Virus record (IMG/VR): IMGVR_UViG_3300047552_002923
Location: 1 to 30,687 of that record
From: a virus
Length of the DNA: 30,687 bases
Strand: one strand, 5' to 3'
Program-made: the position numbers and the translations under genes
Shown: positions 15,579 through 24,022 of the stretch, piece after piece
Position numbering within the stretch: position 1 is the stretch's first letter
How the letters are laid out: the number at the start of each line of letters is the position of its first letter
Notes under the pieces: model-generated
Seen by the model: only the letters and a program-made list of their open reading frames with translations
What the model was told of the DNA's origin: nothing
The model's database searches: none

Positions 15579-17600
15579 TCAGCCCTTACCAACAACTTCC
15601 GAGAAGCTAGTACCGGTTCCAACTGCGGTGAATATGAGTTTTATAAATTCTATGACACGATTTGGTTTGACCAATATCTCAGCAACGAATTCATTTCTAT
15701 CTATCACATCAGGGGTGTTGTTTGTACCATCTGCAACAACGAGATAATCAGTTACACCACGACGGGCCTTTATTTCAGCAAGGAATCCATTAACAAGTCC
15801 AGAGAATCTGGCTCTTGTTATATCATCATTAAACTCAAAGAGGAAGTATCTTGCCAACTTTTCTATCGAACGCTCCATGTGTAGGAACAGGCGACGAACG
15901 TTTATTCTATCGAAAGCACTTGGTTTAGCTTGAAGTGTCTTCTGACCCCATATAACAACACCCTGTCCAACAAAGTTTGGAATTGGGTTTATTCTGTTAT
16001 AGTAAAGTATATCTCTATGTGCCTTTGTTGGATTAAGAGCTACTCTATTGATTCCAGAGATAACACCACGATTCAAACCAGCAGGTGCCCACCATGGATC
16101 GTATTGGAAGTCAACACGAGCGATGATTGCGCCGACATATCCAGTCGATGGAACCCAGCGGAACTTCTCATTATAGAAATCGAATATCTCAAAATACTGT
16201 CCGTATATAGCGGAATAAGAAGAATTGATATTCAACTCGGTATTGATATAGTTTGCCATATTTGTATAAACTCTGGCAACTGGTTTGGCATTTGTGACAT
16301 TTATCATCTTACTAACTGGAACGTTGAGAAGTGCCATGCAATCTTTTCTAACATTCTTACAAATATCATCAAGTGAACGCTTCAATATAGTTGGATAATC
16401 TGGGTCTAAGAGAATATCAACTTCAATTTCTTCCTTATTAGTGAAGAAGGTTCTCCATCCGAGTTCAATTTCACCAACAAGGTCAAAGAGATTTTCGGTG
16501 AGAGTGTCGGCGCCAGCGAGGGTGCGGACGCCAGTTGAGAATATATCATAACCAGCGGCAGATTCTTCGCTATATCCAATGAAGAAGTAAATGTAATTTG
16601 AATTGCCATTTACCAATTCAGGCCCGAACATCTTATTGCCCTGACCATCACGCTTGTCTTTCAATTTAGAGCAAAGATACTTCTCTTGTAGAGTACCATC
16701 AGCGTAAACAAACAAAACAAATTCATCTTTCTCAGCGGTTATTTCAGGACCATATTCAAATGCTGTCCACTCAGCAAGGCGACCGCTGTCAACATCCCAT
16801 TCACCAGTTGGTGTTTCCGATGGAGTGAATATCAACTCATCACGAAGAATACTTCCTATTAGATAATCACCGGTATCAGTAAATATTGGATTCGATGATG
16901 GTGGGGGTGTTACTCCACCCCAAACTTCATAACCAGGATCGCCTGAAGTAGTACCTGGAGCATTTCCATAGTAATACTTATAGATTATAGCTTGTGTTTC
17001 CTGAGAAGTTGCCGCTTGAGCAAGTTCTGATTTAAAGGTCAAAAGGGTCTGATAATCTTCAGCGTTTACAACTGCAACCTGAACCCCATCATAATAAGGA
17101 CCCGCACCGACTCCGAATATATGGAAAGTCTCATTATTTCTTGCAATGTCTTGAGCGGTTTGATCAGTTCCACCATTTCCGAAGAAAGGAACTCCACCAT
17201 CTAAAGCGAGGGGAGTTGTATCTGGAATGTTATCATATGTTGCTGGGAAATATTTAGCTTCAAGTGGGGTTGCCCATTCGGAAACCGTTGTTCCACCAGA
17301 CAAACCTATTGTCAAACCTGAGCATAGTGTATCTTCATTCTCAACACGAACAACATAAAGTTGACTAGATCCCTCAAGGAACGCTTTAGCGGTGAAGAAA
17401 TGCCTATAATTAACATCATCAGGTTCACCGAATGTGTCAACATAGTCCTTCTCAGTATTAATGAGGGTTCTTACATTCAAAGGTCCACGACCGGATGCAA
17501 CAACAATGGCACCCGTGGACGATGTGACGGTGGGAATGCGAAGCGAAACATCGCGTTCGATTACATCTACACCAGGGGAAAGGTTTGCTGATCCAGCCAT
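15579..17600 (-). CDS. 18: Tail sheath protein gp18 (673 aa)
   Basis: ATG at 17598-17600 with AAGGAG upstream. The N-terminus (LSPGVDVIERDVS, followed by TSSTGAIVVASGRGP) is the classic start of contractile sheath proteins. The C-terminus, with IWGQKTLQ, FDRINVRRLFLHMERSIEK and LARYFLFEFND, is the conserved domain that forms the intertwined sheath lattice. Length is close to T4 gp18 (659 aa). The middle insertion-rich domains are phage-specific. Sheath contraction drives the tube through the host envelope. Two late promoter motifs lie in the 85-base gap before it, in keeping with its high copy number. Confidence 0.97.
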   Translation of the reverse strand: MAGSANLSPGVDVIERDVSLRIPTVTSSTGAIVVASGRGPLNVRTLINTEKDYVDTFGEPDDVNYRHFFTAKAFLEGSSQLYVVRVENEDTLCSGLTIGLSGGTTVSEWATPLEAKYFPATYDNIPDTTPLALDGGVPFFGNGGTDQTAQDIARNNETFHIFGVGAGPYYDGVQVAVVNAEDYQTLLTFKSELAQAATSQETQAIIYKYYYGNAPGTTSGDPGYEVWGGVTPPPSSNPIFTDTGDYLIGSILRDELIFTPSETPTGEWDVDSGRLAEWTAFEYGPEITAEKDEFVLFVYADGTLQEKYLCSKLKDKRDGQGNKMFGPELVNGNSNYIYFFIGYSEESAAGYDIFSTGVRTLAGADTLTENLFDLVGEIELGWRTFFTNKEEIEVDILLDPDYPTILKRSLDDICKNVRKDCMALLNVPVSKMINVTNAKPVARVYTNMANYINTELNINSSYSAIYGQYFEIFDFYNEKFRWVPSTGYVGAIIARVDFQYDPWWAPAGLNRGVISGINRVALNPTKAHRDILYYNRINPIPNFVGQGVVIWGQKTLQAKPSAFDRINVRRLFLHMERSIEKLARYFLFEFNDDITRARFSGLVNGFLAEIKARRGVTDYLVVADGTNNTPDVIDRNEFVAEILVKPNRVIEFIKLIFTAVGTGTSFSEVVGKG

Positions 17601-17626
17601 ATTGTGCTCCTTTTTAACTCTATAAG

Positions 17627-17634
17627 TATTTATA
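17627..17634 (-). promoter_or_regulatory. T4-type late promoter, proximal to gp18
   Basis: Exact TATAAATA on the minus strand, 26 bases before the gp18 ATG. The start point would be near 17620, giving a short leader that keeps the AAGGAG site. Confidence 0.75.
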
Positions 17635-17677
17635 AGTGTTTTCTAAGTTTCTAATACTTTTTTAAAGCATTCAATAT

Positions 17678-17685
17678 TATTTATA
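17678..17685 (-). promoter_or_regulatory. T4-type late promoter, distal to gp18
   Basis: A second exact TATAAATA, directly abutting the terminase stop codon at 17686 and 51 bases upstream of the proximal copy. Two tandem motifs in one short gap suggest strong late transcription of the sheath and tube genes. Confidence 0.65.
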
Positions 17686-20600
17686 TCATCCCCTTCCCAA
17701 ACTATCCCTAAAGTGCTGTATTTCCGAATCTAAATCAGCAGAAGCACCAAACGATTTCATAAATGTTTGCATAACTTCTTCATCATTTTGCTGTTCATCA
17801 TTCAAATGAGCAGTTTGAACATTTTTACTGAGCATGAAATGTAAATGGTCTTCCCAATATTTAGACCTAAGCGCATATGCTGCCCAATATCCAGATGCCA
17901 CAATATCATCGTGAAAATTTCTACCCTGTCTTGCCTGGAATACACCAGTCTTCACTTCTTCAAAATAAGAAAGTTCAGTAACCATATCGGAAGAATTTAT
18001 TATCATCTTTTTAGTTTCAATATCATCTTTAAAATAAGATAACGCCAAAGGTTTCGTTTTAACAGATGCGTTTACCCCATATTCACCTTTGTCATAATCG
18101 TACCAAGTATTATCATAACCATCTTCATAATAGATATTGTGGACAACGGTGTGCCCAAGATGATTATTTTCTATAATAACAACCGCGTTATTGTATTTTT
18201 TACATATCTCTAATATTTTATCTTTAAAGTCAAAAACAGATATATCGTTTCTACGGAACAATGCCACCTGTTCATATGTTTGTTTAGTGTGCCAATCAGT
18301 GGCATCATACACATTTGCAACATGATAGTCAGTATTAGCGCCTTTAGCAACGTCACAAGATACCAAATATATTCTATTTGGGGCGGGTTTCTTCCACACA
18401 TAAAATCCCTCTTCCGGATAGAATGGTGGATCTATGGTTTTCATATTCTCCAACACCTCACCGTCTATAAGTGTGTATGAGGATCCAGAAAACGCACATG
18501 AATATTCTTGAGCGAATTTTACTTTGCCTATTGCCTGTATCTGTGTTTCTTTCCAAGACTCATCGCGATCAGGGTGGGCGCTCCAAGGGATTTTCATGGT
18601 CTTCCACGAAGTATTTTTTGCAGAGGTAGCGTTCTTCCATAACTCGTAGAATTTACCAGCGGTTCCGTTTGGGGTTGATACTACTACGATATTACCTCCA
18701 GTGTTACTTCCTAATATTCCATTTTGGAGGAAAGTATGTGTTTTTGGACAAGTAAAATCATAAGTATCACAGAATCCACTACTTATATTCTTTACTCTCA
18801 GATAAACACACTTATTATCCACAAATTCTCTTAAATACCCACTTCCTGTTAAATTTGATATTTTTTGCAGGGTATCGATGGGTATATTTTTTGTATTTCC
18901 ATTTAGAATTTTTTCAACCCTAACACCATGTCTTCTGAACCAATAAGCATTCTTACCACTCTCTTGAATTGATAATTTTATGGCATTGATAACATAATCA
19001 TTGGATGGTATATATTCTTGTTTATTTTTATTGTTTTCTTTTATGTTAACACAAATGAGTCTGTTTAACTTACGATGGATACGAAGTCCGAAATTCTTCA
19101 ATTCACCGGCATAACACCGTGATATGGTTAAAATATAAGAATCTTTTAGGGATTTTAATACGGTTCCTTGTGGTAATATATACTTACCTATCTTTTTAGA
19201 TTTATCTATTTTGTTTCTTCTGATTATGGAAACTATTCCCATGTTTATTAGGAGTAGTTGTATTCCAGACAGAATTTTTCTGGAAGTCGATGATATAGTC
19301 GTGTCTCCATGCTTATTAACATGCCCATCAGCGTCTATATATCCTGCTATAAATTGCTGCTGTAGTTCCTTCGGCACAGTAAACACTATCTTTGGGATAT
19401 ATTTGGTATCACATTTCTTTTCAGCAACATCACCGAGAAGATGTTTAAAAAATCTATAAGTTGCATTATCAGAAGATAGTTTTATTGATTTTTTTATTAC
19501 TTCGAACTTTAAATGTGGACTGTTTAAATAAACATCTCTAAACTCATTATCAGAATTTGATATAAGTATCCTATTTTGTGATACCCATCCCTCACCAATA
19601 TATCCACCCAACATATACATGATGTCATTTGTTAAACTTGGTATATTTAAATTGTATTTCCTGTTATTAGGGTAAACACCGTTATCATGATAATTTATTT
19701 CTTTAAAACTACCATATATATTCATACCTAAGTCAACTCTTACAGAATCACCAACTTTTAAATCTTTACTTTTCACCATCCCGACACCGTTATTGTTAAG
19801 AGTCATTATTGGATGATTTAATGTAGATTCATGTATAAATCCATATTCAGTTTCTATTATTTTTGTTTCGGAGTCAGGAGATACATAAAAATGACTGACA
19901 TCCTCCATTCCATTTTTTCCCCACACTGAGAGATTTTTTGTTTCAAAATAATCTCCCTTTTTACAATTAATTGGTATATAGTCACCTATCTCACGATATC
20001 CATCTTTTGTGAGAACCATAGTGTCCTTTGGTAAACATGAAAGAGTGGGATAATTTGCTACCCAAAATTGCTCTGCTATATTTTCAGCGACGAACGCAAA
20101 CTCGTCGAGAAACAACAAAGATATAGATTCGCCTCTTATAGCATCTGGCGATGTTGCTCTTGCAAAAATTCTACTCTCATTCTCAAATTTCATTTCCAAT
20201 TGATCGTATTTTTTAACTCCCGGTTTTAGCCAGGCGGGTAACATTTCATAACCCTTCTTTATATCATCCACGATACCAATGGCGGTTGATTGTTTGTTAG
20301 CAAGAATAGCAATCGTCTTGGAAGGGTTAAATATAGCAAACCAAAGAAGATATATAGATGCGCAGGTTGTATTGTGAGATACTATATTATTAGCGTAGTA
20401 TTGATGACTGTCAGTGCTTACTTCCACATCATACATATTATCTTCATAACCAAGATTATCGCATTTTATACATTTATGAAACCCTGTATCGGTTTTAATT
20501 TCATCACCAATACAAACATCTTTTAACCAAACTTCTTGCGTCTCGGTTTCATTTACTTTTTTATAAACTATATGCTCATCGGCGCCTTTTAGACTGTCCC

Positions 20601-20739
20601 CATTTTCAAGTTCCAGATACCAACATTCATATTTTTCGGTTTTCATTACTTTACTTATAGGTACAAACCCCTCGGGAGATTTTATCAAGTATTTCTCGGG
20701 AACACTATAAATTTCTTCAAACTTTTTTAGTTTCTGCAT
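17686..20739 (-). CDS. 17: Large terminase gp17, C-terminal part: split-intein C-fragment, ATPase, LAGLIDADG intein and nuclease (1017 aa)
   Basis: ATG at 20737-20739 with AGGA upstream, inside the end of the preceding nuclease gene (23-base overlap). In order: residues 1-123, the C-fragment of a split intein ending SHN; 124-234, TerL sequence starting at the TT of the Walker A motif, with Walker B LLFLDE near 208-213; 235-679, a complete intein; 680-1017, TerL with the coupling motif STPNG and a nuclease domain whose acidic residues appear as D796 (SCDVAKG), E857 (IIENN) and D944 (FHDD). Without splicing this polypeptide has no P-loop lysine. Joined to the 83-residue N-extein and freed of both inteins it gives about 532 aa. 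TerL pumps DNA into the head and cuts concatemers. Confidence 0.93.
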   Translation of the reverse strand: MQKLKKFEEIYSVPEKYLIKSPEGFVPISKVMKTEKYECWYLELENGDSLKGADEHIVYKKVNETETQEVWLKDVCIGDEIKTDTGFHKCIKCDNLGYEDNMYDVEVSTDSHQYYANNIVSHNTTCASIYLLWFAIFNPSKTIAILANKQSTAIGIVDDIKKGYEMLPAWLKPGVKKYDQLEMKFENESRIFARATSPDAIRGESISLLFLDEFAFVAENIAEQFWVANYPTLSCLPKDTMVLTKDGYREIGDYIPINCKKGDYFETKNLSVWGKNGMEDVSHFYVSPDSETKIIETEYGFIHESTLNHPIMTLNNNGVGMVKSKDLKVGDSVRVDLGMNIYGSFKEINYHDNGVYPNNRKYNLNIPSLTNDIMYMLGGYIGEGWVSQNRILISNSDNEFRDVYLNSPHLKFEVIKKSIKLSSDNATYRFFKHLLGDVAEKKCDTKYIPKIVFTVPKELQQQFIAGYIDADGHVNKHGDTTISSTSRKILSGIQLLLINMGIVSIIRRNKIDKSKKIGKYILPQGTVLKSLKDSYILTISRCYAGELKNFGLRIHRKLNRLICVNIKENNKNKQEYIPSNDYVINAIKLSIQESGKNAYWFRRHGVRVEKILNGNTKNIPIDTLQKISNLTGSGYLREFVDNKCVYLRVKNISSGFCDTYDFTCPKTHTFLQNGILGSNTGGNIVVVSTPNGTAGKFYELWKNATSAKNTSWKTMKIPWSAHPDRDESWKETQIQAIGKVKFAQEYSCAFSGSSYTLIDGEVLENMKTIDPPFYPEEGFYVWKKPAPNRIYLVSCDVAKGANTDYHVANVYDATDWHTKQTYEQVALFRRNDISVFDFKDKILEICKKYNNAVVIIENNHLGHTVVHNIYYEDGYDNTWYDYDKGEYGVNASVKTKPLALSYFKDDIETKKMIINSSDMVTELSYFEEVKTGVFQARQGRNFHDDIVASGYWAAYALRSKYWEDHLHFMLSKNVQTAHLNDEQQNDEEVMQTFMKSFGASADLDSEIQHFRDSLGRG
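18703..20037 (-). other. Cis-splicing LAGLIDADG intein in TerL (445 aa)
   Basis: It begins at Cys235 (CLPKDTMVLTKDGY, block A), has block B GFIHESTLNHPIMT, two LAGLIDADG motifs (LGGYIGEGW near 377-385 and IAGYIDADGH near 464-473) with both acidic residues kept, and ends in block F/G TYDFTCPKTHTFLQNGILGSN before Thr680. Precise removal restores YPTLS joined to TGGNIVVVSTPNG, a continuous terminase motif. The penultimate residue is Ser rather than the usual His. Residues about 578-640, between the nuclease and block F, look like an extra helix-turn-helix DNA-binding module (NIPIDTLQKISNLTG). Confidence 0.92.
20371..20739 (-). other. Split intein C-fragment (IntC, 123 aa)
   Basis: Residues 1-123 of the downstream terminase gene. 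A block B-like segment (SLKGADEHIVYKK) and block F/G (YDVEVSTDSHQYYANNIVSHN region, near 103-123) are present, ending His-Asn before Thr124. Block A is absent here and found only on the N-fragment gene. This is a long C-fragment paired with a short N-fragment, the reverse of the common split and like the phage terminase intein AceL-TerL. Confidence 0.92.
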
Positions 20740-21916
20740 TTTTTATCCTATTTATTATATCACATGCAATAGTTTCTACAACTTTATCAGGATTTTGTTT
20801 ATAATCTCTCTCCAAAACGTGAATTATTGTTATCCCAGGGTTGTTTTCTTTTATTTTTAATTCTCTTATGTTGTCTCTTTCTTTATTCCCACGCTTCTCA
20901 CCGTGCCAATAATCACCATCGAACTCAACACAATAGTTTATAGAAGGAACGTAGAAGTCTAAGAAAAAACAACTCTGCCGATCTACACTCGTTGTCATAA
21001 ATTCATAATTATCGTTCAAAGAAACTATTTCGCAGTTTGGTTTTGTGGCGTAATATGTTTTTACATTTAGATTAGATATACGTTTATCAATATCAATGAA
21101 TAAACTTTGCGATATTTTAGAATAACCCCTACCATTCCCCATTTTTGCTCTTTGTATTCTTTCTATTTCTTCCACGGGTTTACTTAGTAAGGTTTGCTGC
21201 CACCTTTTCTGCCTATCTTCCCAAATCTTCAATCCTTCAATTTTCCCATGTTTTTCTATCAGATTCTCTTTAGTGAATGTTCGTTGTCTTTCTTTTCTTT
21301 TTTGTTTTGCTTCTTCTTCGCCATATCCTTTACTTATCCAGTATTCCAGTTGAGATGGATTGAGTGAAAAAGTAGGGTCTTGTTTTTTCTTTTTAGATAC
21401 AGTTTCCATTGCTTTTTTTACTCTATTAGTATTCTTGGAATACCATGTTGTAGAACACGAGAAACTACAAAAATCATGAAACCCGGTGTCAAATCTAAAA
21501 CCGGTTTCGTTTCCACATTCTTTGCAACGCATTTCACTTTTATCTTTTATTATATATTTAACATAATAATCTTTTGGAGTTATATCATGATTTTTAGAAA
21601 GGTGCCTTGATAACCAGTTTCTCCCAACAAATGTTTCGCCACAAATTTCACATTTTATGTCTCGTGGTTTTTGATCACGATTTTCCTTATCAATTTGGGA
21701 TTGAGTTTTCATTCCATGAACCTTTGCTTTATGTTCCGATAAAACTCTTTTAGATAAAAACATTTCTCCACAAATATCACATGCAATAGTTTCGACACCT
21801 TCATGTTTTATCTTATATTCTACCATTTTCATTTGATGTTTTGATAAAAGATGTTGATTAAAAGAAGATTTAGGAACTTCTTTGTTGCATTCTTTACACA
21901 AGATAAACTCTGTCAT
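20717..21916 (-). CDS. Zinc-finger/Vsr-like homing endonuclease between the terminase halves (399 aa)
   Basis: I choose the ATG at 21914-21916 because AGGAG lies 6 bases before it; the ATG two codons upstream sits directly on the AGGAG. Three C2H2-type fingers occupy about residues 7-110 (CKEC, CDIC and CEIC each followed by H-x3-H or similar), then a fourth CKECG...C cluster near 131-154. A coiled, basic linker containing an LNPSQLEYWISKGY segment follows. The C-terminal third (about 310-375) has FLDFYVPSINYCVEFDGDYWHG and IIHVLERDY, the layout of Vsr-like nucleases (EDxHD family). A free-standing nuclease gene between intein-split gene halves is the known fractured-gene arrangement. It probably cuts terminase alleles lacking the insertion. 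Its own late promoter lies just upstream. Confidence 0.88.
   Translation of the reverse strand: MTEFILCKECNKEVPKSSFNQHLLSKHQMKMVEYKIKHEGVETIACDICGEMFLSKRVLSEHKAKVHGMKTQSQIDKENRDQKPRDIKCEICGETFVGRNWLSRHLSKNHDITPKDYYVKYIIKDKSEMRCKECGNETGFRFDTGFHDFCSFSCSTTWYSKNTNRVKKAMETVSKKKKQDPTFSLNPSQLEYWISKGYGEEEAKQKRKERQRTFTKENLIEKHGKIEGLKIWEDRQKRWQQTLLSKPVEEIERIQRAKMGNGRGYSKISQSLFIDIDKRISNLNVKTYYATKPNCEIVSLNDNYEFMTTSVDRQSCFFLDFYVPSINYCVEFDGDYWHGEKRGNKERDNIRELKIKENNPGITIIHVLERDYKQNPDKVVETIACDIINRIKNAETKKV
20757..20776 (-). repeat. 20-bp direct repeat, 3' copy
   Basis: An exact match to 21774-21793, 1017 bases away (a multiple of three). Both lie in the same frame of the nuclease gene, encoding ETIACDI. Confidence 0.9.
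21774..21793 (-). repeat. 20-bp direct repeat, 5' copy
   Basis: Partner of 20757-20776. This copy falls in the second zinc finger, while the other falls in the C-terminal helix after the nuclease domain. Confidence 0.9.
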
Positions 21917-21935
21917 AAACATCTCCTATTATAAG

Positions 21936-21943
21936 TATTTATA
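21936..21943 (-). promoter_or_regulatory. T4-type late promoter between terminase halves
   Basis: Exact TATAAATA in the gap between the N-fragment terminase gene and the nuclease gene. Transcription would start near 21929 and cover the nuclease gene and the downstream terminase half, separately from the upstream half. Confidence 0.7.
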
Positions 21944-21969
21944 CCCGCTTATCATATAGGGAAACGAGT

Positions 21970-22320
21970 TTATTCAACCTTTATTTTTTCAAAGAAATCC
22001 CCTATCTTCATTTTAGTCACCTCACCGGTTTCTTTGTTCATTATTTCTACAATAGTGTCAAAATGAACACATTTACCTAATTGTCGTGCTGCCATAATAA
22101 GATTCTGACGGTTATTCCTCATATTTTCCAACATCTCTCGTTGGAATGGAAATAGGTTTATTACCTCTTCACCTCTAACGGGATGAATAATCGTGTAATA
22201 CTTTTCAGCAAAATACGTAATATCAGAAGCACACCTTGCCAATTCTTGCAACATATGAGCTGTAAACTGTATTTGCCTACCCGGCTTAACAATATATCTA
22301 TCATCATACTGAATTGGCAT
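21970..22320 (-). CDS. 17: Large terminase gp17, N-terminal part with split-intein N-fragment (116 aa)
   Basis: ATG at 22318-22320 with GGGAG upstream, inside the 3' end of the preceding nuclease gene (17-base overlap). Residues 1-83 are the terminase N-extein, ending AARQLGK, the same as the Walker A block SRQLGKTT of T4 gp17 up to its lysine. Residues 84-116 are an intein N-fragment starting CVHFDTIVEI and ending at a stop codon. The next terminase residues, TT, occur only in the separate downstream gene after IntC. The product alone cannot bind ATP and must be trans-spliced to the downstream product. The N-terminal region preceding the P-loop includes the usual adenine-binding context (FPFQREML). 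Expression of the two halves must be balanced. Confidence 0.93.
   Translation of the reverse strand: MPIQYDDRYIVKPGRQIQFTAHMLQELARCASDITYFAEKYYTIIHPVRGEEVINLFPFQREMLENMRNNRQNLIMAARQLGKCVHFDTIVEIMNKETGEVTKMKIGDFFEKIKVE
21973..22071 (-). other. Split intein N-fragment (IntN, 33 aa)
   Basis: It starts at Cys84 of the N-terminal terminase gene. Block A is CVHFDTIVEI, followed by a short charged segment and KMKIGDFFEKI. This resembles the N-fragment of AceL-TerL (C-V-x-x-D-T-x-V-E then K-I-K-I-x-D). The fragment holds only block A, so the split lies between blocks A and B. Confidence 0.9.
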
Positions 22321-24016
22321 TAATATTCTCCCAAATATATCTTATTTTACCACAATCATATATTTTATAGTAATTACTTCTACTCATAGCCATTTCTTCA
22401 GTTTCACCGTCCTCAATCATGTTCTTTTTCTTGAGGGCATCTTTTCTGAATCCAAATCTATGGTATCTTATAAGAGATGTCTTATCAACATAAAAGTAGC
22501 TAGGAGGCGATACACCATCATTTTTAAATCCAAGCACATCATACAAATTGCCATCTGAAAAAGAGTAGTCGGCATATGAAACTATATTTTTTGGATTATG
22601 AACATTAATGAAATGTTTAAGTAGTTTGGATGCTCCACCAGTTACAATCGAGTCCCTAACAGTTGCATATCTGACCAACTCCCATTCATACTTTTTTCTC
22701 TTGACTACATTTGAGAAAGACATTAAAGCCACCAGAACTTTATCGTAATATAATCCATAAGAAACTTTTGAAAACGTCCACCCCTGAATATGATTTTGTT
22801 CGTAAAAATCCTTTTGTGCTTTAATATCTTCAACTAAATGTATTTCACATTTCCTAGCAAATATTTTTGAACTGGTATATCCCAATATATTTCTTATTTT
22901 ATATTTTATAATGTCTTTTTTGTGTATCCACTCATCTTCAAATAGATGTATTAATCTTATGTTTTTATCGGCACATTTAAGTGTCTTATCTAGGTGGTAT
23001 GAATTTGTCTTTGATTCGGAGTTGTGCCAAAATACTCCGTTGAATTCTATTCCTATTCTCTTTTCCGGAATGAAAATATCTATCTCTTTTCCAATGATAT
23101 CTCTAACATTAGATTGTATATCTCCATCATAAAATGATTTTATATATTCTATTATTTCCTTTTCATATGATGAAACCGATGACTGGAGCGGGTGGCAAGT
23201 CAAACAAAGCGGTATGTTTCTCTTTATTCTATTTCCTATGTGTTTGGTGCTATATTCTGATATTGATTGGCAATCTTTGCATTTTATAGATATATTTTCA
23301 CTTTGGTATGCGTCTATTTCACAATTAAAGTGCGGAAGAGTTTCTTCTAAAAATTTAATGTATTTTTTCTTCTTGGATTCTATGGTATTTTTTCTAAGTT
23401 TTATAACTTCTTCTTCACTCTTCAATGACCAAGTTTTCTTAAACCTTTCACGGTTTGTAAAGTTTTTATCACCATACTTATTTAATTTAGTTTCTTTTGC
23501 CTTTTCAATATTAACATAATTACAGTCGCCATATTTCTCCATTTTTGTTTTCATTATACTATCTTTTATATCTTTATTATTCATCCTGCAATTTAAATCG
23601 CTACAATATTCGTGATATCCTTTAGATATACTAATAAACCCCTTTTCTTTCCCACATTCAGCACATACATTCTCATTATCTTTAATAAGATACATATCAT
23701 AGTATTGTTTACCATTTAAATTATGTTCTTTTATTAAATGGTTACTAACAAATACTTTATACCCTGTATATGGCGTTTTTTTCTGACAGTGTAAACACAC
23801 TATTCCATTTGAAAGATGTTCTTTTATCTTGCGGTTTATTTGTTCGTTTTTGTTGTTTTTATCAGCAATTAGTTTATCCACTTCGTCTTTATTGAAGTAG
23901 AAAGTGTTGTCAATTTTTATAAATGATAACTTTTTTACTTTACGCCAATAATCAACATTCTGAGATTTCACATTACAATATTCAGCAACTTCCGACGTTT
24001 TCATAGTATATTTCAT
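22304..24016 (-). CDS. Vsr-like homing endonuclease with GNAT-like C-terminal domain (570 aa)
   Basis: Lies between gp16 and the first terminase half and ends 17 bases inside the latter. Residues 5-50 form a MerR-like helix-turn-helix (MKTSEVAEYCNVKSQNVDYWRK). Several Cys/His clusters follow (about 74-98, 118-143), then KYGDxN-type repeats near 160-190 like NUMOD3 DNA-binding motifs, and another zinc pair (246-274). The nuclease core is at about 284-375: EIDIFIPEKRIGIEFNGVFWH and LIHLFEDEW. Residues about 385-570 (NHIQG, VTGGASKLLKHF, YADYSFSDG, LYDVLGF) resemble a GNAT acyltransferase-like fold. The ATG at 24014-24016 has no Shine-Dalgarno; Met5 (24004) is an alternative start. A late promoter lies just upstream. 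It is probably a mobile nuclease targeting the terminase region. Confidence 0.87.
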   Translation of the reverse strand: MKYTMKTSEVAEYCNVKSQNVDYWRKVKKLSFIKIDNTFYFNKDEVDKLIADKNNKNEQINRKIKEHLSNGIVCLHCQKKTPYTGYKVFVSNHLIKEHNLNGKQYYDMYLIKDNENVCAECGKEKGFISISKGYHEYCSDLNCRMNNKDIKDSIMKTKMEKYGDCNYVNIEKAKETKLNKYGDKNFTNRERFKKTWSLKSEEEVIKLRKNTIESKKKKYIKFLEETLPHFNCEIDAYQSENISIKCKDCQSISEYSTKHIGNRIKRNIPLCLTCHPLQSSVSSYEKEIIEYIKSFYDGDIQSNVRDIIGKEIDIFIPEKRIGIEFNGVFWHNSESKTNSYHLDKTLKCADKNIRLIHLFEDEWIHKKDIIKYKIRNILGYTSSKIFARKCEIHLVEDIKAQKDFYEQNHIQGWTFSKVSYGLYYDKVLVALMSFSNVVKRKKYEWELVRYATVRDSIVTGGASKLLKHFINVHNPKNIVSYADYSFSDGNLYDVLGFKNDGVSPPSYFYVDKTSLIRYHRFGFRKDALKKKNMIEDGETEEMAMSRSNYYKIYDCGKIRYIWENINANSV

Positions 24017-24022
24017 ATACCA

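Noticed and set aside
17361-17591. Various plus-strand ORFs of 60-230 codons across the window
   Set aside because: All lie opposite well-supported minus-strand genes, lack recognisable motifs, and have no consistent ribosome sites.
17686-22320. Idea that the two terminase pieces are a frameshifted or decayed gene
   Set aside because: Each break coincides exactly with intein ends (Cys start, His-Asn end), both ORFs are intact, have their own starts, and an intact nuclease gene lies between.
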